Source of the DNA: an uncultured Gardnerella sp.
Lineage (GTDB): Bacteria > Actinomycetota > Actinomycetes > Actinomycetales > Bifidobacteriaceae
Reading direction: 5' to 3'
Assembly (NCBI GenBank): GCA_947088155.1
Contig: CAMUFL010000006.1
Span: forward strand, 1 to 64,000
DNA length: 64,000 bases
Part shown: piece by piece, positions 37,608-46,467 of the stretch
How the letters are laid out: every line of letters starts with the position of its first letter
Position numbering within the stretch: the first letter of the stretch is position 1
Notes under the pieces: generated by a model
The model's input: the letters and a program-made list of their open reading frames with translations, nothing else
What the model was told of the DNA's origin: nothing
Databases searched by the model: none
Translations under genes and position numbers: made by a program

Positions 37608-39320
37608 TTACATGATTGCTGCGTTTACAAGAGCACGAGTGTAGTCATTTTGTGGATTATTGAGCACATCATTTACACTGCCACATTCCACAACTTTTCC
37701 TTCATTAAGAACAATAACTCGCGTTGCTAAATGCCGGATCATACCCAAATCATGACTTACAAATATGCATGACATGCTTTTACGCTCGGAGCGAATGGAT
37801 GCAAAAGCGTCTAAAATGCGAGTTCTTTCCGCAACATCAATTGCACTCATAGGCTCGTCAGCAAGCAAAACTCGAGGATTATTGATTAATGCGCGAGCAA
37901 TACAAACACATTGCGCTTGACCGCCAGAAAGCTCGTGAGGATGACGTTCCAAAAAATCTTCAGGTTTTAAGCCTACTAATTTCAGCATTTCACAAACACG
38001 CTGCTCAATAGTTGCATCGTCTAATTTAAGCGATTTTTGCCATATTCTAAGAGGCTCAGCAACACTTTTTTGAACTGTCCAGCGTGGATCCAATGCGGCA
38101 AACGGATGCTGAAATACAAGCGACGATTCGCGTCTCATAAGCGTACAAGCATTTTTATTTACTTCTAATAAATTGGCATTATTTACAATTTCACCGCAAT
38201 AAGTAACGTTTCCTTCGCAAAGAGTTTCAAGCCCCAACATAGCGCGTATAAGAGTTGTTTTGCCGGAACCAGATCCGCCAATAATCGCCAAAGATTCGCC
38301 AATATTAAGATTTAAATCTACGCCTCTTAACACTTCAGCACGAGTTTTTGCGCGACCTAAAGTAACGTGAATATTTTTTGCATTTATAAGCGAATTTTCT
38401 TCACTATTGCCAATACGGGAATTAAATTTCTTAGAATCAACGTTTGCAGAACCAGTATTTACAGAACCAGTATTTGCAAAATCAACATTTGCAGAACCCA
38501 CTTTTACAGAATCTAAATTTTTAGAACCTAAATTTTTAGAACCTAAATTTTGCGCTCTAAAAGTCAACTTTTTAGCAGCACTCACTAATTGTTTAGTAGA
38601 AGAAATACGCGGATTATCAAGCAAATTCTTAATATTTTCACTATCGACCACACGCCCAGAATCAAGCACATAGCAACGATTAGCAGCATGCGAAAGCACA
38701 GAAAAATCGTGCGTTACAAAAAGCATTGAAGCGCCCATATCATCTACAAGTGAAGCAAGCATTCGCACAACTTCACTTTGTGTAACCGAGTCAAGCGCGG
38801 TAGTAGGCTCATCAGCCAAAATCAAACGCGGAGAAGTAATCAAAGCTGTAGCAATACCAACTCGCTGCTGTTGACCTCCAGAAAGCTCAAACGTGCGTTT
38901 AGATGCGAGATTTTTCGACAACCCTACTTTTTCAAGCATCATGCATACTCGATTGTGAATATCGTCATCATCTAGATTGTAATGTATTCGCAAAGGCAAA
39001 GAAATTTGTTTTTCAACGCTTAACATTGGATTAAGCGCTCTATTAGCCTGCTGAAATACTACACCAACGTATTTTCCGCGAATAGAAGCTAAATTTTCAT
39101 CTTTTGCTTTCACTGTTTGAAAATTGCCAAGCATACAAGAGCCTGAAATTTCAGCATTTGACGGCAATAATCCAGTTATAGCTCGAATTAGCATAGATTT
39201 GCCAGAGCCAGAGGAACCAACTAAGCCAACACGCTCACCGTCAGAAATCTCAATTGATACGTTGTCAAGAATTAGTTTTCCGCCAAGTTTTAGCGTGAGA
39301 TTTTGAATATTTAAGCTCAT
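37608..39320 (-). CDS. Oligopeptide/dipeptide ABC transporter, fused double ATPase
   Basis: Two complete ABC domains sit in one chain of 570 residues. The first (1-230) has Walker A GSSGSGKS, signature LSGGQQQ and LILADEP; the second (about 325-570) has GGSGSGKT, LSGGQAQ and VLLADEP. They correspond to OppD/DppD and OppF/DppF. The linker of about 60 residues holds a pentapeptide repeat encoded by the 15-bp units at 38428-38547. The gene overlaps the permease upstream of it by four bases. It is the last gene of a transporter operon. Confidence 0.92.
   Translation of the reverse strand: MSLNIQNLTLKLGGKLILDNVSIEISDGERVGLVGSSGSGKSMLIRAITGLLPSNAEISGSCMLGNFQTVKAKDENLASIRGKYVGVVFQQANRALNPMLSVEKQISLPLRIHYNLDDDDIHNRVCMMLEKVGLSKNLASKRTFELSGGQQQRVGIATALITSPRLILADEPTTALDSVTQSEVVRMLASLVDDMGASMLFVTHDFSVLSHAANRCYVLDSGRVVDSENIKNLLDNPRISSTKQLVSAAKKLTFRAQNLGSKNLGSKNLDSVKVGSANVDFANTGSVNTGSANVDSKKFNSRIGNSEENSLINAKNIHVTLGRAKTRAEVLRGVDLNLNIGESLAIIGGSGSGKTTLIRAMLGLETLCEGNVTYCGEIVNNANLLEVNKNACTLMRRESSLVFQHPFAALDPRWTVQKSVAEPLRIWQKSLKLDDATIEQRVCEMLKLVGLKPEDFLERHPHELSGGQAQCVCIARALINNPRVLLADEPMSAIDVAERTRILDAFASIRSERKSMSCIFVSHDLGMIRHLATRVIVLNEGKVVECGSVNDVLNNPQNDYTRALVNAAIM
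38428..38547. repeat. Eight tandem 15-bp units in the ATPase linker
   Basis: The units read on the plus strand are of the form TTTnCAGAAnCnnnA. The last two, TTTTTAGAACCTAAA, are identical, and units 2 and 3 differ by one base. On the coding strand they give pentapeptides such as NLGSK and NTGSV. A 15-bp unit keeps the reading frame, so copy number could vary without breaking the gene. Confidence 0.92.
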
Positions 39321-40201
39321 TTTTCCCCTACTTTATTCGTACTTTTTGATGAAGGATCTAAAACTTTGCGCAATACGTCACCAAAAAGATTAAGAGCAAC
39401 AACAACCACAGTCACAATCAAACCTGGCCAGACAACCGATAAAGGATTTACGTGAATTAACGAAACAGAAGTAGCCAACACGCGCCCCCAGCTAGGAACT
39501 CCAGAAGGAACACCAATACCCAAGTATGTTAAGCCACTTTCAGCCAAAATAACAGTTCCTGCAGAAAGAGAAAGCTCAACAAAAGCAACAGGAATAATAT
39601 TTGGTAAAACATGATGAATAAGAACATATTTACGCGAGGAACCTTGCAAAACAGCTGAAGTCACATAATCAGATTGCAACGCAAGCTGCGCACTAGGTCG
39701 TACAATACGTGCTAAATTCAAGCCATAGCCAGTTCCACAAGCAATAACAATCACAACAACACTAGCTCCAAACGGAACTGCAAGTATAAGCGCAATTAAA
39801 ACAGTTGGAATAGAAATCAATGCGTCAACAGACATAATGCTTATTGTGCGAACCATTTGTGAACTAGAAATCATAAAGCTCAAAACAATAAACCCAATAC
39901 AAGTAGCAACTAGAACAGTAGAAAAAACGAGAATCAGCTCAATTCTTGAACCTGCCATAAGCCAACTAAGCATATCTGAACCAGTGCCGTCCGTGCCAAG
40001 CCAATGCGAAAAAGACGGCTTCTGCCATACTTTAAAACCATTAGTTTCTAAAAGTGAGTACGGAGTCCATAAAAGCGAAAGCAAAGCAACAAAAAACCAT
40101 ATTGCAAACGTTAAACACACAAATTTACCGAAAGTAGCATTCCATATGCGCTTAAACAAAGTAGATTTTACTTTGATACTTTTTTTAGACATATTGCACA
40201 T
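39317..40201 (-). CDS. Oligopeptide ABC transporter permease (DppC type)
   Basis: It has 294 residues with an N-terminal membrane segment, the periplasmic stretch HWLGTDGTGSDMLSWLMAGSR that is typical of DppC/OppC, and five further helices. The EAA loop is around QGSSRKYVLIHHVLPN. AAGGTGAG five bases upstream supports the ATG at 40201. It overlaps the fused ATPase by four bases and follows the DppB-type gene by 42. Confidence 0.93.
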   Translation of the reverse strand: MCNMSKKSIKVKSTLFKRIWNATFGKFVCLTFAIWFFVALLSLLWTPYSLLETNGFKVWQKPSFSHWLGTDGTGSDMLSWLMAGSRIELILVFSTVLVATCIGFIVLSFMISSSQMVRTISIMSVDALISIPTVLIALILAVPFGASVVVIVIACGTGYGLNLARIVRPSAQLALQSDYVTSAVLQGSSRKYVLIHHVLPNIIPVAFVELSLSAGTVILAESGLTYLGIGVPSGVPSWGRVLATSVSLIHVNPLSVVWPGLIVTVVVVALNLFGDVLRKVLDPSSKSTNKVGEK

Positions 40202-40243
40202 AAAAACTCACCTTATTCGCATGTTAGATTCAACAATAGGAAA

Positions 40244-41209
40244 TTAATTCAAACTATCTTTAGATAACCTAGGGTCAAGTAGTCGATGGGTAATGTCAAC
40301 TACAAAGCCGATTAGTAAGAACAGCGCAGCAAGCATAAAAAGCTCACCTTGTACTGCAATTAGATCGCGCAAACCAACATCTCGAACCATTCCCGTACCA
40401 ATACCAGGTAAGGAAAACAGGTTTTCAATAACCATCACGCCCATAACCATATGAGCGAAAGTTAAACCAATAACAGATACAAGTTGAGGAAGAGCAAGTC
40501 GCAAACCAACACGCCACACAACTTGTTTGCGAGTCATTCCGCAAGCCATAGCTTGAGAAGCTACTTCACTTTTAACAATATTTTCAACAGTTGCAGCAGT
40601 GTAACGCATAAAACTAGAGCCAACAATAAGTCCTACTGTAAGAGCCGGAATAAGAAGAGACGCAAAAGCTTCAGGAAATTCGCTCCAGCCATCTGTAGGG
40701 AAACCTTGAGTTGGCAACAAACTGAACACACCAATACCGCGTCCTAATAGCAAAATAAGTAGCATGCAACCCCATAATGCTGGAACAGAGCCTGCTGTAA
40801 TAGCCAAAAAGCGCATAATTGCCTGTGAAAGTTTGCCTTCATGAGTAATTTGCAAACATCCAAGTGAAATACCAACTACTAAAGCAATAAACAGACCCAA
40901 AAGAATCAGCGGAAAAGTAATAGAAGCACGCATCGCAATAGTTGAACTTACAGAACGACCAGTTAACATAGACACGCCAAAGTCACCGCGGAAAACACCA
41001 CAAATCCAGTCAACATACTGCGTAAAAAGTGGTTTATTAATACCAAGTTCTGCTCTAAGCTCCTCTACTTTTCCGCTAGGAGCGTTTAAGCCGGCCATAA
41101 CTTGCGCAACATCACCCGGAAGTACACGTAACGATATGAAAATAACTACAGAAATACCAAGTAAAGCAAGAGTAAACAGCAATACTCTGTAGCAAATCAT
41201 GCGAAACAT
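40244..41209 (-). CDS. Oligopeptide ABC transporter permease (DppB type)
   Basis: It has 321 residues. The N-terminal helix is followed by FISLRVLPGDVAQVMAG and RAELGINKPLFTQYVDWI, standard for DppB/OppB. Six helices are visible, and the EAA loop is at ACGMTRKQVVWRVGLRLALP. AGGAGG six bases before the ATG is strong, so translation is well set even though 477 bases of hairpins separate it from the binding-protein gene upstream. Confidence 0.94.
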   Translation of the reverse strand: MFRMICYRVLLFTLALLGISVVIFISLRVLPGDVAQVMAGLNAPSGKVEELRAELGINKPLFTQYVDWICGVFRGDFGVSMLTGRSVSSTIAMRASITFPLILLGLFIALVVGISLGCLQITHEGKLSQAIMRFLAITAGSVPALWGCMLLILLLGRGIGVFSLLPTQGFPTDGWSEFPEAFASLLIPALTVGLIVGSSFMRYTAATVENIVKSEVASQAMACGMTRKQVVWRVGLRLALPQLVSVIGLTFAHMVMGVMVIENLFSLPGIGTGMVRDVGLRDLIAVQGELFMLAALFLLIGFVVDITHRLLDPRLSKDSLN

Positions 41210-41686
41210 AAAATGCCTCCTTTCTATGTTCTTCTAGTCGAAACGCACCACAAATACACAAATTCGGGCACTAGTGCAGTTTGCGCGCTGCGCGAGTGTC
41301 TCATTTTGCATGTTTTGGGACACTCGCGCAGATTACGCTCGCGCGCGCTTTGACCGAGCTTGAAATCAACAGGATTTTAAGCTCCTTCAAAGCGTGATTT
41401 GGCTCAATTGTGAAGCACGGTGTGCTTCACATGCCAAATCAGCCGAACGGCTATGCCGTGAGGAATATGCGCGAAGACAGGTCGTCAGCGCACACAAACC
41501 ACAACCAAATTCCCAATGTGCCCACATGTGAGTCTTCCCTGCCTTCGTCAATCGAGACGAAGGCAGACCTCGCTTGCGTTGAAAGCACACTGTGCTTTCA
41601 ACTTGAGCAAGCTCGGCGCTCCGAGTTGCCTTCGCGCGCTACGCTCTATGCGCGAAGGCAGGTCGTCGCGCACAGCTAACACAAAA
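41210..41686. repeat. Intergenic array of hairpins between the binding protein and permease genes
   Basis: This stretch holds at least six strong stems. Their positions are 41289-41330 (12 bp, TGCGCGAGTGTC arm), 41346-41394 (8+12 bp), 41396-41440 (8+9 bp), 41539-41566 (11 bp, CTGCCTTCGTC arm), 41578-41602 (12 bp, nearly gapless) and 41627-41660 (11 bp). A near-repeat of about 27 bases occurs directly at 41467 and 41648 (ATGCGCGAAGRCAGGTCGTC). G+C is higher than in the flanking genes. It lies within a transporter operon, so it may stabilise or attenuate the message. Open frames across it have no ribosome sites. Confidence 0.85.
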
Positions 41687-43378
41687 TCAGTTAAGTCGCA
41701 GGTTGTATAGCGGCAAAATCTCTTGATTCATGTCAAAAGGCATTCCTTCAAGATTCTTCACTTTCGCAGTTACAACGCGATAGTTAAACAGCCAATCAGC
41801 AGGAGCATCCTCGCTAATAATTCGCGCAGCTTTAGCAAGCAATTTATCTGACTCTTTAGGATCCGCACAAAGCATAGCTTTAGCATACAAATCCTGGACT
41901 TGCTTATTGTCGTAACCGTAGTAATACGTAGGATCCGCCCACTGCCCAAAATCGTGACTCTCATTGTGATCAACCATCGACAAATCATACTGCTTATTCT
42001 TATAAACATCTTGAAGCCAAGTAGTAAACTCAACAATATTAACTTTCAAATTGATTCCAATAGGCTTCAATTGCGAGCGCAGCTGATCGCCAATTTGCGT
42101 GCCGTAAATATTCGGATAAGTAAGCGTCAAATCCATAGGATGAGATTCGTCAAATCCGACTTCCTTCATTAGCTCCTTAGCGCGCTGCAAATCATGAGGA
42201 TACAGCTTAGTTAAATCCTCATAACCAGGGTCAAGAGAAGGAATTGGACCACCAAGAGCTAAATCCGTGCCGCCACGAGATGCAATAATTTGCTTGTGAT
42301 CAATCGCGTAACGAATAGCTTTGCGCACGCGCTTATCCTTAGTACGTTCGCCTTTCATATTCATAGCTAGAACAAATTTATCTGTGCCATTACCTGCACT
42401 GACATCGTAACGCTTGGAATCATCTTTAAAAGGCTTAGCAAGTTGACCAGAAATAGGAGCTAATGCTTGCACAGAACCGGAAGAAAGTGCGTCAACCGCT
42501 GCGTTATCGTCAACAAAATAGCGAACTACTATCTTATTAGTTTGCGCACGATGAATACCTTTATAACGCGGATTTGCTTTTAAAACAACACGATCATTTG
42601 GCACAAATTTGTCAATTAAATACGGTCCAGAACCAACTGCTTGAGTTTTTGCATCATACTTTGCGCTTTTATCAAAAACTAAACCTGAACGACTGCAAAG
42701 TGCCCACAAAAGCTTAGCATTTGGCTCTTTAAGAGTGATTTCAAGCGTGTAATCATCTTTTGCTTTAGCAGACTCAACTTTTCCAACCATGTTAGAGCCG
42801 CGATATTTTTTAGCAATAAGCTCGCTAAACGACCATTCTGCATCATGCGCAGTAAGCTTATTGCCGTTAGAAAATACAGCACCCTTACGCATGTGGAATG
42901 TGTAACGCAAACCATCTTTACTTACTTCCCAGCTTTGAGCTAACGAAGGAACTACCTGATTAGTAGCATTGCGAGCAACTAAGCCTTCATACACGTTACC
43001 AATAAGCAACTGGTCGAGTGAGGAACCTGATTGATTACGGATATCAAGATTCGTAGGAGCTAACTTTAGACCTATAGATATAGTTTTGTTCGAAATTTCC
43101 GATACTGAATTTGATTTATTTGGTTTATTAGATGTAGTAAGAGTTGCAAAAATTGCACTAAACACTACTACCAAAACAATAGCTAAGCTAAATAGCCAGA
43201 TCTTGCCCATTTTGCGTTTCGAGCCTGAATAAGCATATTTTTCAGCTTCATTCAGCGAAGAGTCAGTGCTCGCAGCGAAAGAAGTGCTTTTATTAGTCTC
43301 ATTGTTAGTTTTACCGGAGAATTTTTCAGTCGCGCCGTTTTCTTCGTGCACGCTTTCCTCAGGTTTGCTATTAGCCAT
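41687..43378 (-). CDS. Oligopeptide-type solute-binding protein with an N-terminal membrane anchor
   Basis: It has 563 residues of SBP family 5, with the core SLAQSWEVSKDGLRYTFHMRKGAVFSNG split across two conserved blocks, and later RKAIRYAIDH. The N-terminus is unusual: about 55 polar residues, then a single hydrophobic helix (IWLFSLAIVLVVVFSAIFATL, near residues 59-79) and no lipobox cysteine, so the protein seems held by a signal anchor rather than as a lipoprotein. GAAAGG eight bases upstream supports the ATG at 43378. It heads the operon with both permeases and the fused ATPase, so it should present peptides to them. Confidence 0.9.
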   Translation of the reverse strand: MANSKPEESVHEENGATEKFSGKTNNETNKSTSFAASTDSSLNEAEKYAYSGSKRKMGKIWLFSLAIVLVVVFSAIFATLTTSNKPNKSNSVSEISNKTISIGLKLAPTNLDIRNQSGSSLDQLLIGNVYEGLVARNATNQVVPSLAQSWEVSKDGLRYTFHMRKGAVFSNGNKLTAHDAEWSFSELIAKKYRGSNMVGKVESAKAKDDYTLEITLKEPNAKLLWALCSRSGLVFDKSAKYDAKTQAVGSGPYLIDKFVPNDRVVLKANPRYKGIHRAQTNKIVVRYFVDDNAAVDALSSGSVQALAPISGQLAKPFKDDSKRYDVSAGNGTDKFVLAMNMKGERTKDKRVRKAIRYAIDHKQIIASRGGTDLALGGPIPSLDPGYEDLTKLYPHDLQRAKELMKEVGFDESHPMDLTLTYPNIYGTQIGDQLRSQLKPIGINLKVNIVEFTTWLQDVYKNKQYDLSMVDHNESHDFGQWADPTYYYGYDNKQVQDLYAKAMLCADPKESDKLLAKAARIISEDAPADWLFNYRVVTAKVKNLEGMPFDMNQEILPLYNLRLN

Positions 43379-43808
43379 ACCATAAACCTTTCTTAATGGC
43401 ATATAAACATTATTTATTTGTTATTATTTATTTCTTTATTTATTCTTGTCTTATAGCTCGCCGCTTTATTGGAAATGCACATTTGCAAACATAACTATTT
43501 GCATACCACATAAACCCAAATACAAGTCGACTGCATTACTAATCGTAGTCGATTGACAAGCCAGTCTCATCTATGGCGCGTCCAAAAAATCAAATCATAT
43601 TTTGTATATTTTTGTAATATTTTTATACCAATACATATGAGATATATCCTACGAATGTGGTTAAATTCCAACAGAACGTAAACTTGCAAACGTACGCAAT
43701 AATCGACATAAGATTAAAGCGTAGAAGCGCGCAAATTTACGAAATATTAAGATGCATACACGTATCTCATATGTTAAAGCTCATATGTTAAAGCTAAAGC
43801 GAGGAATG
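43379..43808. other. Divergent control region between the peptide transporter and pdxST
   Basis: The 430 bases hold no supported gene. Seen are an inverted repeat TCGACT/AGTCGA around 43528-43553, a T-rich stretch at 43590-43630, and the tandem 14-bp repeat just before pdxS. Promoters of both divergent units should lie here. Confidence 0.5.
43766..43793 (+). repeat. Perfect tandem duplication of 14 bp in the pdxS leader
   Basis: CTCATATGTTAAAG occurs twice head to tail, ending seven bases before the GAGGA ribosome site of pdxS. Each copy contains ATG, but neither has a ribosome site. Confidence 0.9.
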
Positions 43809-44744
43809 ATGGCTGAGAACTTGAATACTACGGTAACTGTGAACGAATCCTCGGATCCGCAAAACAAAAGCGGCGAAGACCGTACAGCATTGAACCGTCA
43901 ACTGGCACAAATGCTTAAAGGCGGCGTGATTATGGATGTCACCACCCCAGAGCAGGCGCGAATTGCTGAGGATTCTGGCGCGTGCGCAGTTATGGCTTTG
44001 GAACGTATTCCTGCTGATATTCGCGCAGCCGGCGGCGTTTCTCGTATGAGCGACCCAGCAATGATTCACGGCATTCAAGAGGCTGTGTCTATTCCTGTTA
44101 TGGCAAAATGCCGCATCGGTCACTTTGTTGAAGCACAAGTGCTTGAAGCTATCGAGATCGACTACATCGACGAAAGCGAAGTGCTTTCTCCAGCCGACGA
44201 CGTGTATCACATCAATAAGCGCGATTTTGCTGTGCCTTTCGTTTGCGGTGCTAAGGATTTGGGCGAAGCTTTGCGCCGAATTAACGAAGGTGCTTCCATG
44301 ATTCGCACTAAGGGCGAGCCTGGAACTGGAGACGTGATTCAGGCTGTGCGTCACATGCGCATGATGAATTCCGCAATTCGTAAGCTTACAAGCATGCGCG
44401 AGGATGAGCTTTTTGAGGAAGCTAAGAATTTGCGCGTGCCTTTCGAACTCGTAAAATACGTTGCGCAAAACGGCAAGCTTCCTGTTGTTAACTTCGCAGC
44501 CGGCGGCGTTGCAACCCCAGCCGACGCTGCTTTAATGATGCAGCTTGGCGCTGAAGGCGTATTCGTTGGCTCCGGCATCTTTAAGTCTGGAGACCCAGCA
44601 AAGCGTGCTGCAGCAATCGTTAAAGCTGTAACTAATTACAAGGATGCCAAGATGATTGCTAAGCTTTCCGAAAACTTGGGCGAAGCTATGGTTGGCATTA
44701 ACGAGCAGGAAATCAAGCTTTTAATGGCTGAGCGAGGCGAGTGA
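43809..44744 (+). CDS. pdxS: Pyridoxal 5'-phosphate synthase, lyase subunit
   Basis: PdxS builds PLP from ribose 5-phosphate, glyceraldehyde 3-phosphate and ammonia. It has 311 residues with the family start TALNRQLAQMLKGGVIMDV, the catalytic lysines in MAKCRIGHF and MIRTKGEPGTG, and NFAAGGVATPADAALMMQLG. The second of two adjacent ATGs (43809) is chosen; GAGGA touches the first. The end overlaps pdxT by four bases, and the two subunits form one complex. Confidence 0.96.
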   Translation: MAENLNTTVTVNESSDPQNKSGEDRTALNRQLAQMLKGGVIMDVTTPEQARIAEDSGACAVMALERIPADIRAAGGVSRMSDPAMIHGIQEAVSIPVMAKCRIGHFVEAQVLEAIEIDYIDESEVLSPADDVYHINKRDFAVPFVCGAKDLGEALRRINEGASMIRTKGEPGTGDVIQAVRHMRMMNSAIRKLTSMREDELFEEAKNLRVPFELVKYVAQNGKLPVVNFAAGGVATPADAALMMQLGAEGVFVGSGIFKSGDPAKRAAAIVKAVTNYKDAKMIAKLSENLGEAMVGINEQEIKLLMAERGE

Positions 44745-45340
44745 TTTTGTCAAACTCACCTACCAATACTGATAACTCCGCTCATACTGTAGCAGTTTTA
44801 GCTGTTCAAGGTGCTTTTCTTGAACATCGCTTAATGCTTGAAAAATTAGGCGCACACGTTATTGAACTTCGTCAAGCGCGCGACTTGGAGCAGTCTTTTG
44901 ACCGCTTAGTACTTCCGGGCGGCGAAAGCACTGTGCAAGCTAAGCTTCTTCGTGAGCAAAATATGCTCGAACCTTTGCGCGAGCGCATTGCAGAAGGAAT
45001 GCCTGTTCTTGGCACTTGCGCAGGTTTGATTTTGCTTGCGAAAAACGTGGAAGGTGACGAAGTAAACGGTTTTGGCACTTTAGACGTAACAGTTAAACGC
45101 AATGCTTACGGACGCCAGCTCGGAAGCTTCCATTGCGAGGCTGAGTTTGGTGAGCTAGGCAATGTGCCGATGACGTTTATTCGCGCGCCTTACATTGCAG
45201 AAGTAGGCTCTAATGCCAAAGCTCTTGCAACTGTAGATGGTCATGTTGTCGCCGCGCGCCAAGGAAAGCAAATCGGCACATCCTTCCACCCGGAGCTTGA
45301 CGACGATATGCGAATCCATCAGCTTTTCCTGGATTTATAA
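44741..45340 (+). CDS. pdxT: Pyridoxal 5'-phosphate synthase, glutaminase subunit
   Basis: PdxT supplies ammonia to PdxS from glutamine. It has 199 residues with VAVLAVQGAFLEH, LPGGEST, the nucleophile Cys in GTCAGLILLA and the catalytic His and Glu in SFHPELDDD. The GTG start overlaps the pdxS stop. About ten extra N-terminal residues precede the conserved core; a TTG at 44747 is an alternative start. Confidence 0.96.
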   Translation: MILSNSPTNTDNSAHTVAVLAVQGAFLEHRLMLEKLGAHVIELRQARDLEQSFDRLVLPGGESTVQAKLLREQNMLEPLRERIAEGMPVLGTCAGLILLAKNVEGDEVNGFGTLDVTVKRNAYGRQLGSFHCEAEFGELGNVPMTFIRAPYIAEVGSNAKALATVDGHVVAARQGKQIGTSFHPELDDDMRIHQLFLDL

Positions 45341-45380
45341 TCGAATTTGCAATCTTTCGTAAATACAAAAAGCCTTGCAA

Positions 45381-45422
45381 GGGAGGTCTGTCTTCGTCAA
45401 TAAAGACGAAGACAGACCTCCC
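45381..45422. terminator. 18-bp perfect hairpin after pdxT
   Basis: GGGAGGTCTGTCTTCGTC (45381-45398) pairs exactly with 45405-45422 around the loop AATAAA. No T run follows on the plus strand; on the minus strand CTTTTT occurs about ten bases later. It lies between convergent pdxT and coaX. Its inner part shares a core with the hairpin at 41539-41566, so it may be a dispersed repeat serving as a terminator. Confidence 0.75.
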
Positions 45423-45517
45423 TCACATTTGGAGCACAACACAACCCAAAACCCTCCAAACACGAGCAAAATTACCCACGTTTTGAGCAAAAAACAACAA
45501 ATAAACGATATTTACTA

Positions 45518-46285
45518 TTAGCGCAAGTTTCGCTGATAAATCGAAGCCATACCTTTGAAAATAAGATCCGGATCGTAATAATCAATCGATTGCACGTCAT
45601 TTTCAAAAAGCCTACCCAAGCCACCAGTAGCAACTACCTTAAATGGCTCGTCTATTTCAGTTTTAAATTGTGCAATTGTACGCTCAATTCCACCCAAGAA
45701 GCTGTAATATAATCCAGCTTGCATTGCGAGTTTAGTAGATTTTGCAAGAACAGACTGCGGTCTAGCTATTTCCACTTCTGGAAGCTGAGCCGTGTTATCC
45801 CAAAGTGCCGCAGCTGCAGTACGAATACCTGTGCAAATAAGTCCGCAAGTAATAGCACCACTTTTATCTATATAGTTATAAGTTGTTGCCGTACCAAAAT
45901 CAATAACTAATACAGATCCTCCATACTCACTAAACGCACCAACGCAATCAGCTAAACAATCCGCGCCAAGAGTTCTTGGCTCATCAATACGAATATTCAT
46001 ACCGGTTTTAACACCAGGACCTACAATCATAGGATCAATATGAAGAAATTTGATAATACTAGCGCGGAATGAATGCATAACTTTCGGCACAACAGAAGCA
46101 ACGATAACATCTTCAACATCATTTATTGTAAATCCGCTTAAATGCAAAAATTGCGCAATCATAATGCCATACTCGTCTGATGTATGATTAGACTTTGTTG
46201 TCATACGATAAGTGCCAACAATTCGGTTATTTTCCAAAAAACCCAGCACAATATTCGTATTACCAATGTCTACTGCTAATAACAT
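45518..46285 (-). CDS. coaX: Type III pantothenate kinase
   Basis: CoaX phosphorylates pantothenate, the first step to coenzyme A. It has 255 residues with the ASKHA fold motifs LLAVDIGNTN, DEPRTLGADCLAD and VIDFGTATTYNYID, and GGIERTI and VATGGLGRLF further on. AGGAAG lies nine bases before the ATG. It stands alone between hairpin repeats and a binding protein. No other CoA genes are nearby. Confidence 0.95.
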   Translation of the reverse strand: MLLAVDIGNTNIVLGFLENNRIVGTYRMTTKSNHTSDEYGIMIAQFLHLSGFTINDVEDVIVASVVPKVMHSFRASIIKFLHIDPMIVGPGVKTGMNIRIDEPRTLGADCLADCVGAFSEYGGSVLVIDFGTATTYNYIDKSGAITCGLICTGIRTAAAALWDNTAQLPEVEIARPQSVLAKSTKLAMQAGLYYSFLGGIERTIAQFKTEIDEPFKVVATGGLGRLFENDVQSIDYYDPDLIFKGMASIYQRNLR

Positions 46286-46467
46286 GTGTGTCTACTTCCT
46301 ATATTGACATTTACGGATTAATTAAGTTAATTTGCAATCACGCGCGCACGTATTGTATGTGTATTTATACTATCCTATTGTATTTATACTACTTTTGCTA
46401 ATGATCTTACTTTTACGCAAAATTAAGCTGCTTTTACGAAATCACTTAATTTTAATACGTTACGAAA

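Noticed and set aside
41210..41686. CRISPR array or integron
   Set aside because: The repeats are diverse hairpins without regular spacer lengths, and no cas or integrase gene is near.
41410..41710. Overlapping small frames over the hairpin array
   Set aside because: They follow the repeats, differ in frame, and lack ribosome sites; high G+C repeats simply have few stops.
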